DNA of 64,000 bases from Kineococcus xinjiangensis (GTDB taxonomy: Bacteria > Actinomycetota > Actinomycetes > Actinomycetales > Kineococcaceae), in the NCBI RefSeq assembly GCF_002934625.1, contig NZ_PTJD01000003.1, forward strand, positions 186,001-250,000, given 5' to 3'. This document shows positions 19,132-28,256 of the stretch, one piece after another. The notes beneath the pieces are model-generated. The model was given only the letters and a program-made list of their open reading frames with translations. It was not told the DNA's origin and did no database searches. Position 1 is the stretch's first letter. Each line of letters starts with the position of its first letter. Both the position numbers and the translations under genes were made by a program.

Positions 19132-19196
19132 AGTGCGCCCGGGGGAGTGCGCCCGGGGGAGTGCGCCCGGGGGAGTGCGCCCGGGGGAGTGCGCCC
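19127..19196. repeat. Five tandem copies of a 14-bp unit GGGGGAGTGCGCCC
   Basis: Five exact consecutive copies, with a sixth broken off at 19205. The array starts inside the right arm of the terminator hairpin. The unit contains GCGCCCGGGGG across each junction, so it can fold on itself. No gene is seen in 19038-19222 beyond these repeats. Confidence 0.9.
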
Positions 19197-19222
19197 GGGG
19201 GAGTGGCCGGATGGGCGAGGGG

Positions 19223-20485
19223 TCAGCGCGGGATCATCCCGTGGGGGTCGATCACGAACTTCTGCGGAGCCCCGGCGTCGAACTTCGCGTACGCGTCCGG
19301 TGCCTCGTCGAGGGAGATGGGCGTCGCGCCGACGGCCTTCGCGATCTGCACCTTGTCGTGCAGGATCGCCATCATCAGCTGGCGGTTGTACTTCATCACC
19401 GGGCACTGGCCGGTGGTGAAGGCCAGGGACTTCGCCCAGCCCGTGCCGAGGTCCAGGGACAGCGAGCCCTTCTTCGCGGCCTCGTCGACCCCGCCGGGGT
19501 CGCCGGTGACGTAGAGGCCGGGGATGCCGAGCGCGCCGCCCGCGGCGGTGAGCTGCATCAGCGAGTTCAGCACCGTGGCCGGCGCCTCCTGCTTCGCGCC
19601 CTCCCCGTGCCCGCGGGCCTCGAAGCCGACGGCGTCGACGCCGCAGTCGACCTCGGGGACGCCGAGGATCTGCTCGATCTGGTCGCGGGGGTCGCCCTTG
19701 GACACGTCCACCGTCTCGCAGCCGAAGCTGCGGGCGCGCTCCAGCCGCTCGGCGTTCAGGTCGCCGACGATGACGACGGCCGCGCCGAGCAGGTGCGCCC
19801 CTGCGGCCGCTGCGAGACCGACCGGCCCGGCTCCGGCGATGTAGACGGTCGAGCCGACCGTCACCCCGGCGGTGACGCAGCCGTGGAAGCCGGTGGGGAA
19901 GATGTCGGACAGCATCGTCAGGTCGAGGATCTTCTCCATCGCCTGGTCGCGGTCGGGGAACTTCAGTGCGTTGAAGTCGGCGTAGGGGACGAGGACGTAC
20001 TCCGCCTGCCCGCCCACCCAGCCGCCCATGTCGACGTAGCCGTACGCCGACCCCGGACGGTCGGGGTTGACGTTGAGGCAGATGCCGGTCTTGCGCTCCT
20101 TGCAGTTGCGGCAGCGCCCGCAGGCGATGTTGAAGGGGACGGAGACGAGGTCGCCGACCTCGAGGAACTCCACGTCGCGGCCCTTCTCGACCACCTCGCC
20201 GGTGATCTCGTGACCGAGCACGAGGTTCGGTGGTGCGGTGGTGCGCCCGCGCACCATGTGCTGGTCGGAGCCGCAGATGTTCGTCGCGACGAGCTTGAGG
20301 ATGACGCCGTGGTCGACGCGGCGGCCGACGTTGGCGGGGTTGACCCCGGGGCCGTCCTTGAGGACGAAGTCGGGGAAGTCGATGGTCTGGACCTCGACGC
20401 TGCCCGGGCCGGTGTAGGCGATCGCCCGGTTGCTGTTCGAGGTGCTCTTGCGTACCTGCAGGTCCTCCGAGGTGCTGGTGCTCAC
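19223..20485 (-). CDS. fdhA: Glutathione-independent formaldehyde dehydrogenase, zinc MDR family
   Basis: A protein of 420 aa. It has the catalytic zinc site NICGSDQHMVRGR and GHEITGEVVEKG. The structural zinc cysteines are in CGRCRNCKERKTGIC, and the NAD fold is VYIAGAGPVGLAAA. Residues such as DMGGWVGGQAEYV, and the length, match the Pseudomonas putida type formaldehyde dismutase/dehydrogenase, which detoxifies formaldehyde with bound NAD. The start GTG 20485 has GGAGGG nine bases upstream. It is a separate unit from sdh because the 20-bp hairpin at 20611-20667 lies between them. Confidence 0.88.
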   Translation of the reverse strand: MSTSTSEDLQVRKSTSNSNRAIAYTGPGSVEVQTIDFPDFVLKDGPGVNPANVGRRVDHGVILKLVATNICGSDQHMVRGRTTAPPNLVLGHEITGEVVEKGRDVEFLEVGDLVSVPFNIACGRCRNCKERKTGICLNVNPDRPGSAYGYVDMGGWVGGQAEYVLVPYADFNALKFPDRDQAMEKILDLTMLSDIFPTGFHGCVTAGVTVGSTVYIAGAGPVGLAAAAGAHLLGAAVVIVGDLNAERLERARSFGCETVDVSKGDPRDQIEQILGVPEVDCGVDAVGFEARGHGEGAKQEAPATVLNSLMQLTAAGGALGIPGLYVTGDPGGVDEAAKKGSLSLDLGTGWAKSLAFTTGQCPVMKYNRQLMMAILHDKVQIAKAVGATPISLDEAPDAYAKFDAGAPQKFVIDPHGMIPR

Positions 20486-20610
20486 GATGGCACTCCCTCC
20501 GTCGGGGCGGGCGCCGGCATCGTCGCCGGGCCTCGGCCCCACCCAACTCCTGCGATCGGCGGGGCGCAAGGGGAGGTTGAGGGGGGTATCACCCGTCGGT
20601 CCCCGCACGT

Positions 20611-20667
20611 CGGAGAGGGCCCCCTCCGTCGGCCGCGGGGCGCGCGGGACGGAGGGGGCCCTCTCCG
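20611..20667. terminator. 20-bp perfect stem terminator after sdhB
   Basis: The perfect arms 20611-20630 (ending CCCCCTCCGTC) and 20648-20667 (starting GACGGAGGGGG) enclose a 17-base GC loop. It lies directly downstream of sdhB on the minus strand. Confidence 0.8.
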
Positions 20668-20681
20668 GGGCGGTGCGGTGG

Positions 20682-21554
20682 TCAGAGCTTGCGCGCGATG
20701 AGCGCCTGCTTGACCTCGGCGATCGCCTTCGTGATCTGGATGCCGCGGGGGCAGGCCTCCGAGCAGTTGAAGATCGTGCGGCAGCGCCACACGCCCTCGC
20801 GGTCGTTGAGGATCTCCAGGCGCAGGTCGGAGCCCTGGTCGCGGCTGTCGAAGATGAACCGGTGCGCGTTGACGATCGCCGCCGGCCCGAAGTACTGCCC
20901 GTCGGTCCAGAAGACCGGGCAGGACGAGGTGCACGCCGCGCAGAGGATGCACTTGGTGGTGTCGTCGAAGCGCTCGCGGTCCGGCTGCGACTGCACCCGC
21001 TCCCGCGTCGGCTCCGCGCCCCTCGTGATGAGGAAGGGCATGACCTCGCGGTAGGCCGCGAAGAACGGCTCCATGTCGACGACGAGGTCCTTCTCGACGG
21101 GCAGGCCCTTGATGGGCTCCACCACGACGGGCTTGGAGATGTCGAGGTCCTTCAGCAGCGTCTTGCACGCCAGCCGGTTGCGGCCGTTGACGCGCATCGC
21201 GTCGGAGCCGCAGATGCCGTGGGCGCAGGACCGGCGGAAGGTCAGGGTGCCGTCGATCTCGGCCTTGATCTTGGACAGGGCGTCCAGCACGCGGTCCGTG
21301 CCGTACATCGTGACGGTGTAGTTCTCCCAGTGCGGCTCGGTGTCCAGCTCCGGGTTGTAGCGGCGCAGCCGCATCGTCACGTCGAAGGACGGGATGCCAC
21401 CGGCCCCGTCGGTGCCCTTCTCCTGCCGGGGCGACGCGCCGCCCTTCCCGGCGTGGTCGTAGTCGGACGAGGGTGCCGCGCCGGACGTGGCGATGCCCTC
21501 GCCGCCCTCCTCGCCCGTCGCCGAGCGGGTGCCTGGTTCCTTCTCGCCTGCCAT
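20682..21554 (-). CDS. sdhB: Succinate dehydrogenase iron-sulfur subunit
   Basis: A protein of 290 aa. The [2Fe-2S] cysteines are in RRSCAHGICGSDAM and RLAC. The C-terminal ferredoxin part has CILCAACTSSCP and CRTIFNCSEACPRGI for the 4Fe-4S and 3Fe-4S clusters. It passes electrons from SdhA to the membrane anchors. About 55 N-terminal residues before SFDVTMRLRRYNP form a disordered extension, which is longer than usual. The ATG shares its A with the sdhA stop (TGATG), so the two are coupled. Confidence 0.97.
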   Translation of the reverse strand: MAGEKEPGTRSATGEEGGEGIATSGAAPSSDYDHAGKGGASPRQEKGTDGAGGIPSFDVTMRLRRYNPELDTEPHWENYTVTMYGTDRVLDALSKIKAEIDGTLTFRRSCAHGICGSDAMRVNGRNRLACKTLLKDLDISKPVVVEPIKGLPVEKDLVVDMEPFFAAYREVMPFLITRGAEPTRERVQSQPDRERFDDTTKCILCAACTSSCPVFWTDGQYFGPAAIVNAHRFIFDSRDQGSDLRLEILNDREGVWRCRTIFNCSEACPRGIQITKAIAEVKQALIARKL

Positions 21555-23407
21555 CAGTACTTGCGCTCCATCGGCTTGTAGCGGGTCTGCACGACCGGCT
21601 TGAAGTCCAGGCGGTTCACGAGCCTGCCGTCGGCCGTGGTCTCGCGGTACACCATCGTGTGCCGCATGAAGTTCACGTCGTCGCGGTTGGGGTAGTCCTC
21701 GCGGAAGTGCCCGCCGCGGGACTCCCTGCGTTCCAGGGCCCCCAGGACGATGACCTCCGCGAGGTCGAGCAGGAAGCCCAGCTCCACCGTCTCCAGCAGG
21801 TCGGTGTTGAAGCGGCGGCCCTTGTCCTGCACCACCACGCGGGAGAACCGCTCCTTGAGGCGCTCGATGTCGCTCAGCGCCTGCTTCAGCGTCCCCTCGG
21901 TGCGGAACACCTGGGCGTTGGCGTCCATCGTGTCCTGCAGGGCACGGCGGATGGCGGCCGGACGCTCGCCGGTCGTGCGCGCGAGCATGCCCTCCAGCAT
22001 CGCCACCGTCTCGGCCTCCGCGCCCTCCGGCACCGCCACCCAGTCGGCGCGGTTGGCGTACTCGGCGGCCGCGATGCCCGCGCGCTTGCCGAAGACGTTG
22101 ATGTCGAGGAGGGAGTTGGTGCCCAGCCGGTTCGAGCCGTGCACCGAGACGCAGGCGACCTCCCCGGCGGCGTAGAGGCCCGGCACCACGGTGGTGTTGT
22201 CGCTGAGCACCTCGGAGTTGACGTTCGTGGGCACGCCGCCCATCGCGTAGTGCGCGGTGGGGTAGACGGGCACCGGCTCCGTGTACGGCTCGACGCCGAG
22301 GTAGGTGCGGGCGAACTCGGTGATGTCGGGGAGCTTGGCGTCGATGTGCGCCGGCTCCAGGTGCGTCAGGTCCAGCAGGACGTAGTCCTTGTTGGGGCCC
22401 GCGCCGCGCCCCTCGCGCACCTCGTTGGCCATCGAGCGGGCCACGATGTCGCGGGGTGCGAGGTCCTTGATGGTGGGCGCGTAGCGCTCCATGAACCGCT
22501 CGCCGTCGGCGTTGCGCAGGATGCCGCCCTCACCGCGGGCGGCCTCCGACAGCAGGATGCCGAGCCCGGCCAGGCCGGTGGGGTGGAACTGGAAGAACTC
22601 CATGTCCTCCAGCGGCAGCCCGCGGCGGTAGGCGATGGCCATCCCGTCGCCGGTGAGCGTGTGGGCGTTCGACGTCGTCTTGTAGACCTTGCCCGCGCCG
22701 CCCGTGGCGAAGACGACCGCCTTCGCCTGGAAGATGTGGATCTCTCCGGTGGAGAGCTCGTAGGCCACGACGCCCGCGACGCGCTTGCCCGCCGGGACGC
22801 CCGCCACGGGGCCCCCGGCCGGGCCGTGGTCCTGGGAGCCGCCCTCGGGCCGCTCGTCCATCCCCTCGATCTCCGCGCCCGTCCGCGCGTCCTTCGCGTC
22901 GAGCAGCAGCAGGTCCAGGACGTAGTACTCGTTGAAGAACTCCACCTCGTGCTTCACGCACTGCTGGTAGAGGGTCTGCAGGATCATGTGGCCGGTGCGG
23001 TCGGCCGCGAAGCAGGAGCGGCGCACGGCGGCCTCGCCGTGGTTGCGGGTGTGCCCGCCGAAGCGGCGCTGGTCGATGCGGCCCTCGGGGGTGCGGTTGA
23101 ACGGCAGCCCCATCTTCTCCAGGTCGAGGACCGCGTCGATGGCCTCCTTGCACATCACCTCCGCGGCGTCCTGGTCGACGAGGTAGTCGCCGCCCTTGAC
23201 CGTGTCGAAGGTGTGCCACTCCCAGTTGTCCTCCTCGACGTTGGCGAGGGCGGCGCACATGCCGCCCTGCGCGGCGCCGGTGTGGGAGCGCGTGGGGTAG
23301 AGCTTCGTCAGGACGGCGGTGCGCGCGCGCTGGCCCGACTCCAGGGCGGCGCGCATCCCCGCGCCGCCGGCACCGACGATGACGACGTCGAACTTGTGGG
23401 TCTGCAT
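21554..23407 (-). CDS. sdhA: Succinate dehydrogenase flavoprotein subunit
   Basis: The subunit (617 aa) oxidises succinate to fumarate in the TCA cycle and respiratory chain. It shows the N-terminal FAD fold FDVVIVGAGGAGMRAALES, the flavinylation His in TRSHTGAAQGG, the active-site FGGHTRNHGEAAVRR and the C-terminal SRGGHFREDYP. ATG 23407 gives the normal N-terminus; the frame is open further upstream, but without homology. Confidence 0.97.
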   Translation of the reverse strand: MQTHKFDVVIVGAGGAGMRAALESGQRARTAVLTKLYPTRSHTGAAQGGMCAALANVEEDNWEWHTFDTVKGGDYLVDQDAAEVMCKEAIDAVLDLEKMGLPFNRTPEGRIDQRRFGGHTRNHGEAAVRRSCFAADRTGHMILQTLYQQCVKHEVEFFNEYYVLDLLLLDAKDARTGAEIEGMDERPEGGSQDHGPAGGPVAGVPAGKRVAGVVAYELSTGEIHIFQAKAVVFATGGAGKVYKTTSNAHTLTGDGMAIAYRRGLPLEDMEFFQFHPTGLAGLGILLSEAARGEGGILRNADGERFMERYAPTIKDLAPRDIVARSMANEVREGRGAGPNKDYVLLDLTHLEPAHIDAKLPDITEFARTYLGVEPYTEPVPVYPTAHYAMGGVPTNVNSEVLSDNTTVVPGLYAAGEVACVSVHGSNRLGTNSLLDINVFGKRAGIAAAEYANRADWVAVPEGAEAETVAMLEGMLARTTGERPAAIRRALQDTMDANAQVFRTEGTLKQALSDIERLKERFSRVVVQDKGRRFNTDLLETVELGFLLDLAEVIVLGALERRESRGGHFREDYPNRDDVNFMRHTMVYRETTADGRLVNRLDFKPVVQTRYKPMERKY

Positions 23408-23430
23408 GGCTGCTGCCTCTCTGCGCCGGA

Positions 23431-23916
23431 TCAGCCGGCGCTGCCGGTGCGGCAGACCTCGAGCGTGGACGCAGGGTCCATGCAGGGGTCGAACGTGAAG
23501 ATGACGAGGGTGCCGAGCACCAGCACGACGAGGGTGGCGGTGTAGAGCGCCATCTTCAGCCAGAACCGGGTGGCGTCGCGCTCGGCGTAGTCGTTGATGA
23601 TGGTGCGGACGCCGTTCGTGCCGTGCAGCTGGGCCAGCCACAGCATGATGAGGTCCCAGGTCTGCCAGAACGGGCTGGACCACTTGCCCGCCACGAAGCT
23701 CCAGTCGACCTGGTTGATGCCCTCGCCGGCGACCATGTTGACCCAGAGGTGGCCGAAGACCATGACCAGCAGCAGGACGCCGGACATGCGCATGAAGAGC
23801 CAGCCGTGCAGCTCCCAGTTGCTGCGGGTGGGCTTGCCGCGGCGGTAGGGGGAGCGGGGCGACTCGAGGGCGGGGGCGTAGGCGCCGGTGCCCTGGGTGT
23901 CGGTCGAAGAGCTCAT
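23431..23916 (-). CDS. sdhD: Succinate dehydrogenase hydrophobic membrane anchor subunit
   Basis: A protein of 161 aa with three hydrophobic helices (about 42-64, 85-108 and 117-142). NWELHGWLFMRMSGVLLLVM, followed by VFGHLWVN, has the helix-1 His used for heme or quinone. The C-terminal tail is outside and carries two Cys (FDPCMDP, EVCRTG). It lies 23 bases before sdhA. Confidence 0.9.
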   Translation of the reverse strand: MSSSTDTQGTGAYAPALESPRSPYRRGKPTRSNWELHGWLFMRMSGVLLLVMVFGHLWVNMVAGEGINQVDWSFVAGKWSSPFWQTWDLIMLWLAQLHGTNGVRTIINDYAERDATRFWLKMALYTATLVVLVLGTLVIFTFDPCMDPASTLEVCRTGSAG

Positions 23917-23923
23917 GGGGACC

Positions 23924-24334
23924 TCAGTGGCCGAAGACGAAGGTGAGGTGGCGGATGGCGAACGGCACCATCATCAGCGTGAACAGCACCACGACGCCCC
24001 AGAAGAGCTTGCGCTGGTGCTGGGTGCCCTTGGACCAGAAGTCCACGAGGATGATGCGGATCCCGTTCAGGGCGTGGAAGACCACCGCCCCGACGAGGCC
24101 GAGCTCGCCGACGCCCATGACGGGGTTCTTGTACTGGCCGATGACGGCGTCGTAGGCCTCGGGCGAGATGCGCACCGTGGCGGTGTCGAGGACGTGCACG
24201 AAGAGGAAGAAGAAGATCGCCACACCGCTGATCCGGTGCGCGACCCATGACCACATCCCCTCCCGCCCCCGGTACAGGGTCCCGACGGGGCGCTTGGGCC
24301 CGTCCTTCGCGGTGGGTGTGAGGCTGGTGGCCAC
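23924..24334 (-). CDS. sdhC: Succinate dehydrogenase cytochrome b556 subunit
   Basis: A protein of 136 aa with three helices. The signature SWVAHRISGVAIFFFLFVHV and the heme-ligand region VVFHALNGIRIIL are clear. GTG 24334 is preferred to longer frames because GGAGGA lies seven bases upstream and the family N-terminus starts there. It is the first gene of sdhCDAB. Confidence 0.92.
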   Translation of the reverse strand: MATSLTPTAKDGPKRPVGTLYRGREGMWSWVAHRISGVAIFFFLFVHVLDTATVRISPEAYDAVIGQYKNPVMGVGELGLVGAVVFHALNGIRIILVDFWSKGTQHQRKLFWGVVVLFTLMMVPFAIRHLTFVFGH

Positions 24335-24374
24335 CGGCGTCCTCCTCGTCGTCCGTGGACGGCCGTCACAGGTC

Positions 24375-24402
24375 GGACCACCCGGGGCGGACCACCCGGG
24401 GC
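24375..24402. repeat. Two tandem copies of a 14-bp unit upstream of sdhC
   Basis: GGACCACCCGGGGC occurs twice without a gap, in the 205-bp divergent region between sdhC and manC. A minus-strand TACGAT at 24424-24429 could be the sdh -10, leaving a leader of about 85 bases that would include this repeat. Confidence 0.75.
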
Positions 24403-24526
24403 GGAACGGCGTCGTCCGAGCAACATCGTAGGCACCCGGTCGCTCACGGTCCGCTCGAGACGGCCGCGCCCGCGGCGTTTGTGACGAAGGACTCACGCCC
24501 CGCGGTCCCCCGGCCCCGCCCCCCGG

Positions 24527-24532
24527 TAGGTT
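24527..24532 (+). promoter_or_regulatory. Leaderless -10 element (TAGGTT) for manC
   Basis: TAGGTT ends seven bases before ATG 24540. No Shine-Dalgarno sequence is present. Confidence 0.5.
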
Positions 24533-24539
24533 CCTCACC

Positions 24540-25745
24540 ATGGCGAGCGACGAGACCCGGGCCTCCGGGGGACCGGAGGACCCCGGCGCCGGCCCGGGCG
24601 CGTTCGAGTGGGCCGAGCCGGACCTCGAGGACGGCACGATCGACCTGAGCGACTTCTACCCCGTGGTCCCCGCGGGCGGGGCGGGCACCCGGCTGTGGCC
24701 GCTCTCCCGCAGCCACCGGCCCAAGTTCCTCCTGGACCTCACCGGGCGCGGGCGCACGCTGCTGCAGTCCACCTGGGACCGCCTGGAGCCGCTGGCGGGG
24801 GCCTCCCGCACGCTCGTGGTCACCGGGCGCTCCCATGCCGAGGCCGTGGCCGCCCAGCTGCCCGACCTGCCCGCCGCCAACATCCTCGCCGAGCCCGGCC
24901 CGCGCGACTCCGCCGCCGCCATCGGGCTGGCCGCCGCGGTGCTGGTGCGCCGCGACCCCGAGGCCGTGGTGGGCTCCTTCGCCGCCGACCACGTCATCTC
25001 CGGCCGCGACGACTTCGAGTCCGCCGTGGAGGAGGCGGTCGTCACGGCCCGGCGCGGCTTCGTGGTGACCATCGGCATCGCCCCCTCCCACCCGGCGACC
25101 GGATTCGGCTACATCCGTCTCGGCAAGCGCCTGCGCCTGCAGGGTGCCCCCAGCGCCCGTCGGGCCCTGCAGTTCAAGGAGAAGCCGGACGCCCGCACCG
25201 CCTCCGCCTACCTCTCCACCGGCGACTACCGCTGGAACGGGGGCATGTTCGTCGCCCGCGCCGACGTGCTGCTGCACCTGCTCGCCGAGCACGTCCCGCA
25301 GCTGCACGCCGGTCTGGTGGAGATCGCGGCCGCCTGGGACACCCCCGAGCGCGACGCCGTCCTCGCCGACCGCTGGGCCACGCTGCCCTCGCTCGCCATC
25401 GACCACGCCGTGGCCGAGCCGGCCGCCGCGGTGGGCCGGGTCGCGGTCGTCCCGGCGACCTTCGGCTGGGACGACGTGGGGGACTTCTCCTCCCTCGCGG
25501 AGCTGCTGCCGGCCGACGTCGACCGCCCGCGGGTGCTCGGCGACCCGGACCTCGTCGTGACGGACGGCGTGGCCGGCGGCCTGGTCGTCCCCTCCTCCGG
25601 CCGCGTCGTCGCCCTGCTCGGCGTCGACGACCTCGTCGTGGTGGACACCCCGGACGCGCTCATGGTGACCACGCGGGCCCGGGCGCAGGAGGTCAAGCGC
25701 CTGGTCGAGCGCTGTCGCGAGGCCGACCGCGGGGACGTGCTCTAG
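24540..25745 (+). CDS. manC: Mannose-1-phosphate guanylyltransferase
   Basis: This 401-aa enzyme makes GDP-mannose from mannose-1-phosphate and GTP for glycan and cell-envelope synthesis. The nucleotide loop reads VVPAGGAGTRLWPLSR with RPKFLLDL; FKEKPD and YRWNGGMFVARADVLL match the family. It lacks the C-terminal isomerase domain of bifunctional enzymes. A 35-residue acidic N-terminal extension precedes the catalytic core. Its stop codon lies inside the -10-like TAGCGT of the next gene. Confidence 0.92.
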   Translation: MASDETRASGGPEDPGAGPGAFEWAEPDLEDGTIDLSDFYPVVPAGGAGTRLWPLSRSHRPKFLLDLTGRGRTLLQSTWDRLEPLAGASRTLVVTGRSHAEAVAAQLPDLPAANILAEPGPRDSAAAIGLAAAVLVRRDPEAVVGSFAADHVISGRDDFESAVEEAVVTARRGFVVTIGIAPSHPATGFGYIRLGKRLRLQGAPSARRALQFKEKPDARTASAYLSTGDYRWNGGMFVARADVLLHLLAEHVPQLHAGLVEIAAAWDTPERDAVLADRWATLPSLAIDHAVAEPAAAVGRVAVVPATFGWDDVGDFSSLAELLPADVDRPRVLGDPDLVVTDGVAGGLVVPSSGRVVALLGVDDLVVVDTPDALMVTTRARAQEVKRLVERCREADRGDVL

Positions 25746-25757
25746 CGTCGACCTACT

Positions 25758-26981
25758 GTGACCTCCCTCGCCGAGCTGCTGGCGCCCCACCTGCACGGGT
25801 CGGGCGGTGTGCTCGCGCTGCGCCGGGACCTGCACGCGCACCCCGAGCGCAGCCGCGCGGAGCACCGCACGACGGCCCTGCTCGCCGACCGCATGGCGGC
25901 GGCGGGCCTGCGCGTGCAGCGGCTGCCGGGCACGGGGCTGGTCGCGGACGTCGGCGACGGTGAGCCGCGCATCGGCCTGCGCGCCGACCTGGACGCCCTG
26001 CCCCTGCAGGAGACCACCGGGCTGCCCTACGCCTCGACCGTGCCGGGGATGGCGCACGCCTGCGGGCACGACATCCACACCGCCTGCGTCGCGGGGGCCG
26101 GCCTCGTGCTGGCCGACCTGCACCGCGCGGGCGGACTGCCCCGGGCCGTGCGGCTGATCTTCCAGCCGGCGGAGGAGGTCATGCCCGGGGGTGCGATCGA
26201 CGTGGTCGCGGCCGGGGCCGTCGACGGGCTCTCCGCCGTCTACGGCCTGCACTGCGACCCCAGCCTGGAGGTGGGGCGCGTCGGCCTCAAGGCGGGGCCG
26301 ATCACGTCCGCCTCCGACAACGTCCGGGTGCACCTGCGCGGCACGGGCGGGCACACCTCCCGCCCGCACCTCGCCGGCGACCTGGTCTTCGCCCTGGGGC
26401 AGGTGGTGACGCAGCTGCCGGCCGTCCTCACGCGCCGGGTCGACCCCCGCTCGGGCCTCAACCTCACCTGGGGCGCGGTCCGCGCCGGCGAGGCCCCCAA
26501 CGCGGTGCCCAGCGAGGGCTGGGTGGCCGGGACGCTGCGCTGCATGGAGAGCGACGCCTGGCTGCACGCGGGTGAGATCGTCGAGGACGTCGTGGCCGAC
26601 CTCGTGCGCCCCTACGCCGTGCAGGCGGAGGTGACGCTGGTGCGGGGGGTGCCCCCGGTCGACAACGACCCTGGGGCCACCGCGGTGCTCGACGCGGCGG
26701 CGCGCGCGGAGCTGGGGCCGGCGGGGGTCGAGATGACCCGGCAGTCGATGGGCGGGGAGGACTTCGCCTGGTACCTGCAGAAGCTGCCCGGCGCCATGGC
26801 CCGCCTCGGCACCCGCACCCCGGGCGGACCCACCTACGACCTGCACCGCGGCGACTACGCGCCCGACGAGGGGTGCATCGAGGTCGGCGCCCGCCTGCTG
26901 GTGGCCACTGCCGTGGCCCCCGGCGCCGCGCTGGACGGCCCGCCCTGGGGCCCCGACCCGCGCAGCGCGACCGCCCGCTGA
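25758..26981 (+). CDS. M20-family amidohydrolase/metallopeptidase
   Basis: A protein of 407 aa. Metal ligands are visible in MAHACGHDIHTA, FQPAEEVMPGG and the C-terminal GGEDFAWYLQ; RRDLHAHPERS marks the N-terminus. The closest named groups are N-acyl-amino-acid or hippurate-type hydrolases, but the substrate cannot be read from sequence. GTG 25758 is nine bases from a TAGCGT (25743-25748), which could be its own -10. Otherwise it is co-transcribed with manC at a 12-base gap. Confidence 0.88.
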   Translation: MTSLAELLAPHLHGSGGVLALRRDLHAHPERSRAEHRTTALLADRMAAAGLRVQRLPGTGLVADVGDGEPRIGLRADLDALPLQETTGLPYASTVPGMAHACGHDIHTACVAGAGLVLADLHRAGGLPRAVRLIFQPAEEVMPGGAIDVVAAGAVDGLSAVYGLHCDPSLEVGRVGLKAGPITSASDNVRVHLRGTGGHTSRPHLAGDLVFALGQVVTQLPAVLTRRVDPRSGLNLTWGAVRAGEAPNAVPSEGWVAGTLRCMESDAWLHAGEIVEDVVADLVRPYAVQAEVTLVRGVPPVDNDPGATAVLDAAARAELGPAGVEMTRQSMGGEDFAWYLQKLPGAMARLGTRTPGGPTYDLHRGDYAPDEGCIEVGARLLVATAVAPGAALDGPPWGPDPRSATAR

Positions 26982-27100
26982 GCCGCCCGCGCCCGCCGGG
27001 GGGTGCCCGCAGGTTGCGGCGCGGGGGTGATGTGCGTTGCAGCCAGGTAACGACTGGACAATCTCCTGTGGTCGGGCTCCTGAACGGGTGGACTTCCACC

Positions 27101-27106
27101 TACAGT
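27101..27106 (+). promoter_or_regulatory. Possible -10 element (TACAGT) for the nucleoside transporter operon
   Basis: TACAGT lies 45 bases before GTG 27152, in the 170-bp gap ahead of the BMP gene. No convincing -35 is seen. Unlike most genes here, this one has a real leader and a Shine-Dalgarno sequence. Confidence 0.35.
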
Positions 27107-27151
27107 GTCCCAGCCCGGGTGCCCACCCGGTCCGTCTGGAGGGTTCAACTC

Positions 27152-28249
27152 GTGACCAAGACTTTCGCGCGCGCCGCCGCCGTCGGCGCTGCCGCCCTGC
27201 TGCTGGCCTCCTGTGGGGAGCGCCCCGACGAGGGTGCCGGGGCGACCCCGGGTGCCACCGGCGGAGCCGCTGAGGAGAAGTTCAGCGCGTGCATGGTCCT
27301 CGACGTCGGCGGCGTGGACGACCGCTCGTTCAACCAGTCCTCCTGGGCCGGCCTGCAGGCCGCGCAGAAGGCGAACCCGGACATCGAGATCTCGCACGTG
27401 CCGTCGACGGACGACGCCGCCTACGTGCCCAACCTGCAGGCGCAGGTGAGCAAGGGCTGCAACACCGTCATCGCCGTCGGTGGCCTGATGACCGACGCCG
27501 TGGAGGAGGTCGCCACGGCCAACCCCGACCAGCAGTTCGCCCAGATCGACGCGGCGCCGGCCGCGGACAACGTCTACGGCATGCAGTTCAACACCGCCGA
27601 GGGCGGCTTCCTCGCCGGCTACCTCTCCGCCGGGATGACCAAGACCGGCAAGGTCGGCACCTGGGGCGGCCTGAACATCCCGCCCGTGACCGCCTACATG
27701 GACGGCTTCTGGGAGGGCGTGCAGCACCACAACAAGGAGAAGGGGACCGACGTCCAGGTCCTCGGCTGGGACGAGACCACCCAGCAGGGCTCCTTCTCCG
27801 AGGACTTCCTCGACCAGGCCAAGGGCCGCTCCATCACCGAGACCCTGATCTCCCAGGGTGCGGACATCGTCCTGCCGGTGGCGGGCCAGTCCGGCCTGGG
27901 CGCCGGCGCCGCCGCCGAGGCCGCCAAGGCCGAGGGCAAGGACGTCAAGCTCATCTGGGTCGACACCGACGGCTGCGAGAGCGCCGCGCAGTACTGCCCG
28001 TTCTTCCTCACCAGCGTCACGAAGAACCTCAGCGGCGCGGTGGAGGAGTACACCACGGCCGCCGCCGGCGGGGAGTTCCCCGAGGGCCAGTACCTGGGCA
28101 CCCTGGAGAACGAGGGCACCGGCATCGCGCCGTTCCACGAGTTCGACTCCCAGGTGCCGGCCGAGCTGAAGGCCGACCTCGACAAGGTCAAGGCCGGCAT
28201 CATCGACGGCTCCATCACCATCACCTCCCAGAGCCAGCCGAAGGAGTAG
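27152..28249 (+). CDS. BMP-family ABC transporter substrate-binding lipoprotein (nucleosides)
   Basis: A protein of 365 aa. The lipoprotein signal is a short basic start, a hydrophobic core and lipobox LLASC at residue 20, so the protein is membrane-anchored outside. The mature part starts with a Gly/Ala/Thr linker and continues with the PnrA/BMP fold: [32 protein letters not shown] and [16 protein letters not shown] proteins bind nucleosides, which fits the cdd and deoA genes downstream. GTG 27152 has GGAGGG (27138-27143) eight bases before it. Confidence 0.92.
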   Translation: MTKTFARAAAVGAAALLLASCGERPDEGAGATPGATGGAAEEKFSACMVLDVGGVDDRSFNQSSWAGLQAAQKANPDIEISHVPSTDDAAYVPNLQAQVSKGCNTVIAVGGLMTDAVEEVATANPDQQFAQIDAAPAADNVYGMQFNTAEGGFLAGYLSAGMTKTGKVGTWGGLNIPPVTAYMDGFWEGVQHHNKEKGTDVQVLGWDETTQQGSFSEDFLDQAKGRSITETLISQGADIVLPVAGQSGLGAGAAAEAAKAEGKDVKLIWVDTDGCESAAQYCPFFLTSVTKNLSGAVEEYTTAAAGGEFPEGQYLGTLENEGTGIAPFHEFDSQVPAELKADLDKVKAGIIDGSITITSQSQPKE

Positions 28250-28256
28250 GGCTGGC

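Noticed and set aside
19127-19206. CRISPR-like array
   Set aside because: The 14-bp units are directly adjacent with no spacers, so this is a simple tandem repeat.
26982-27151. Riboswitch upstream of the nucleoside transporter
   Set aside because: I could not match any known purine, preQ1 or other aptamer core; only a -10 candidate and a ribosome site are supported.
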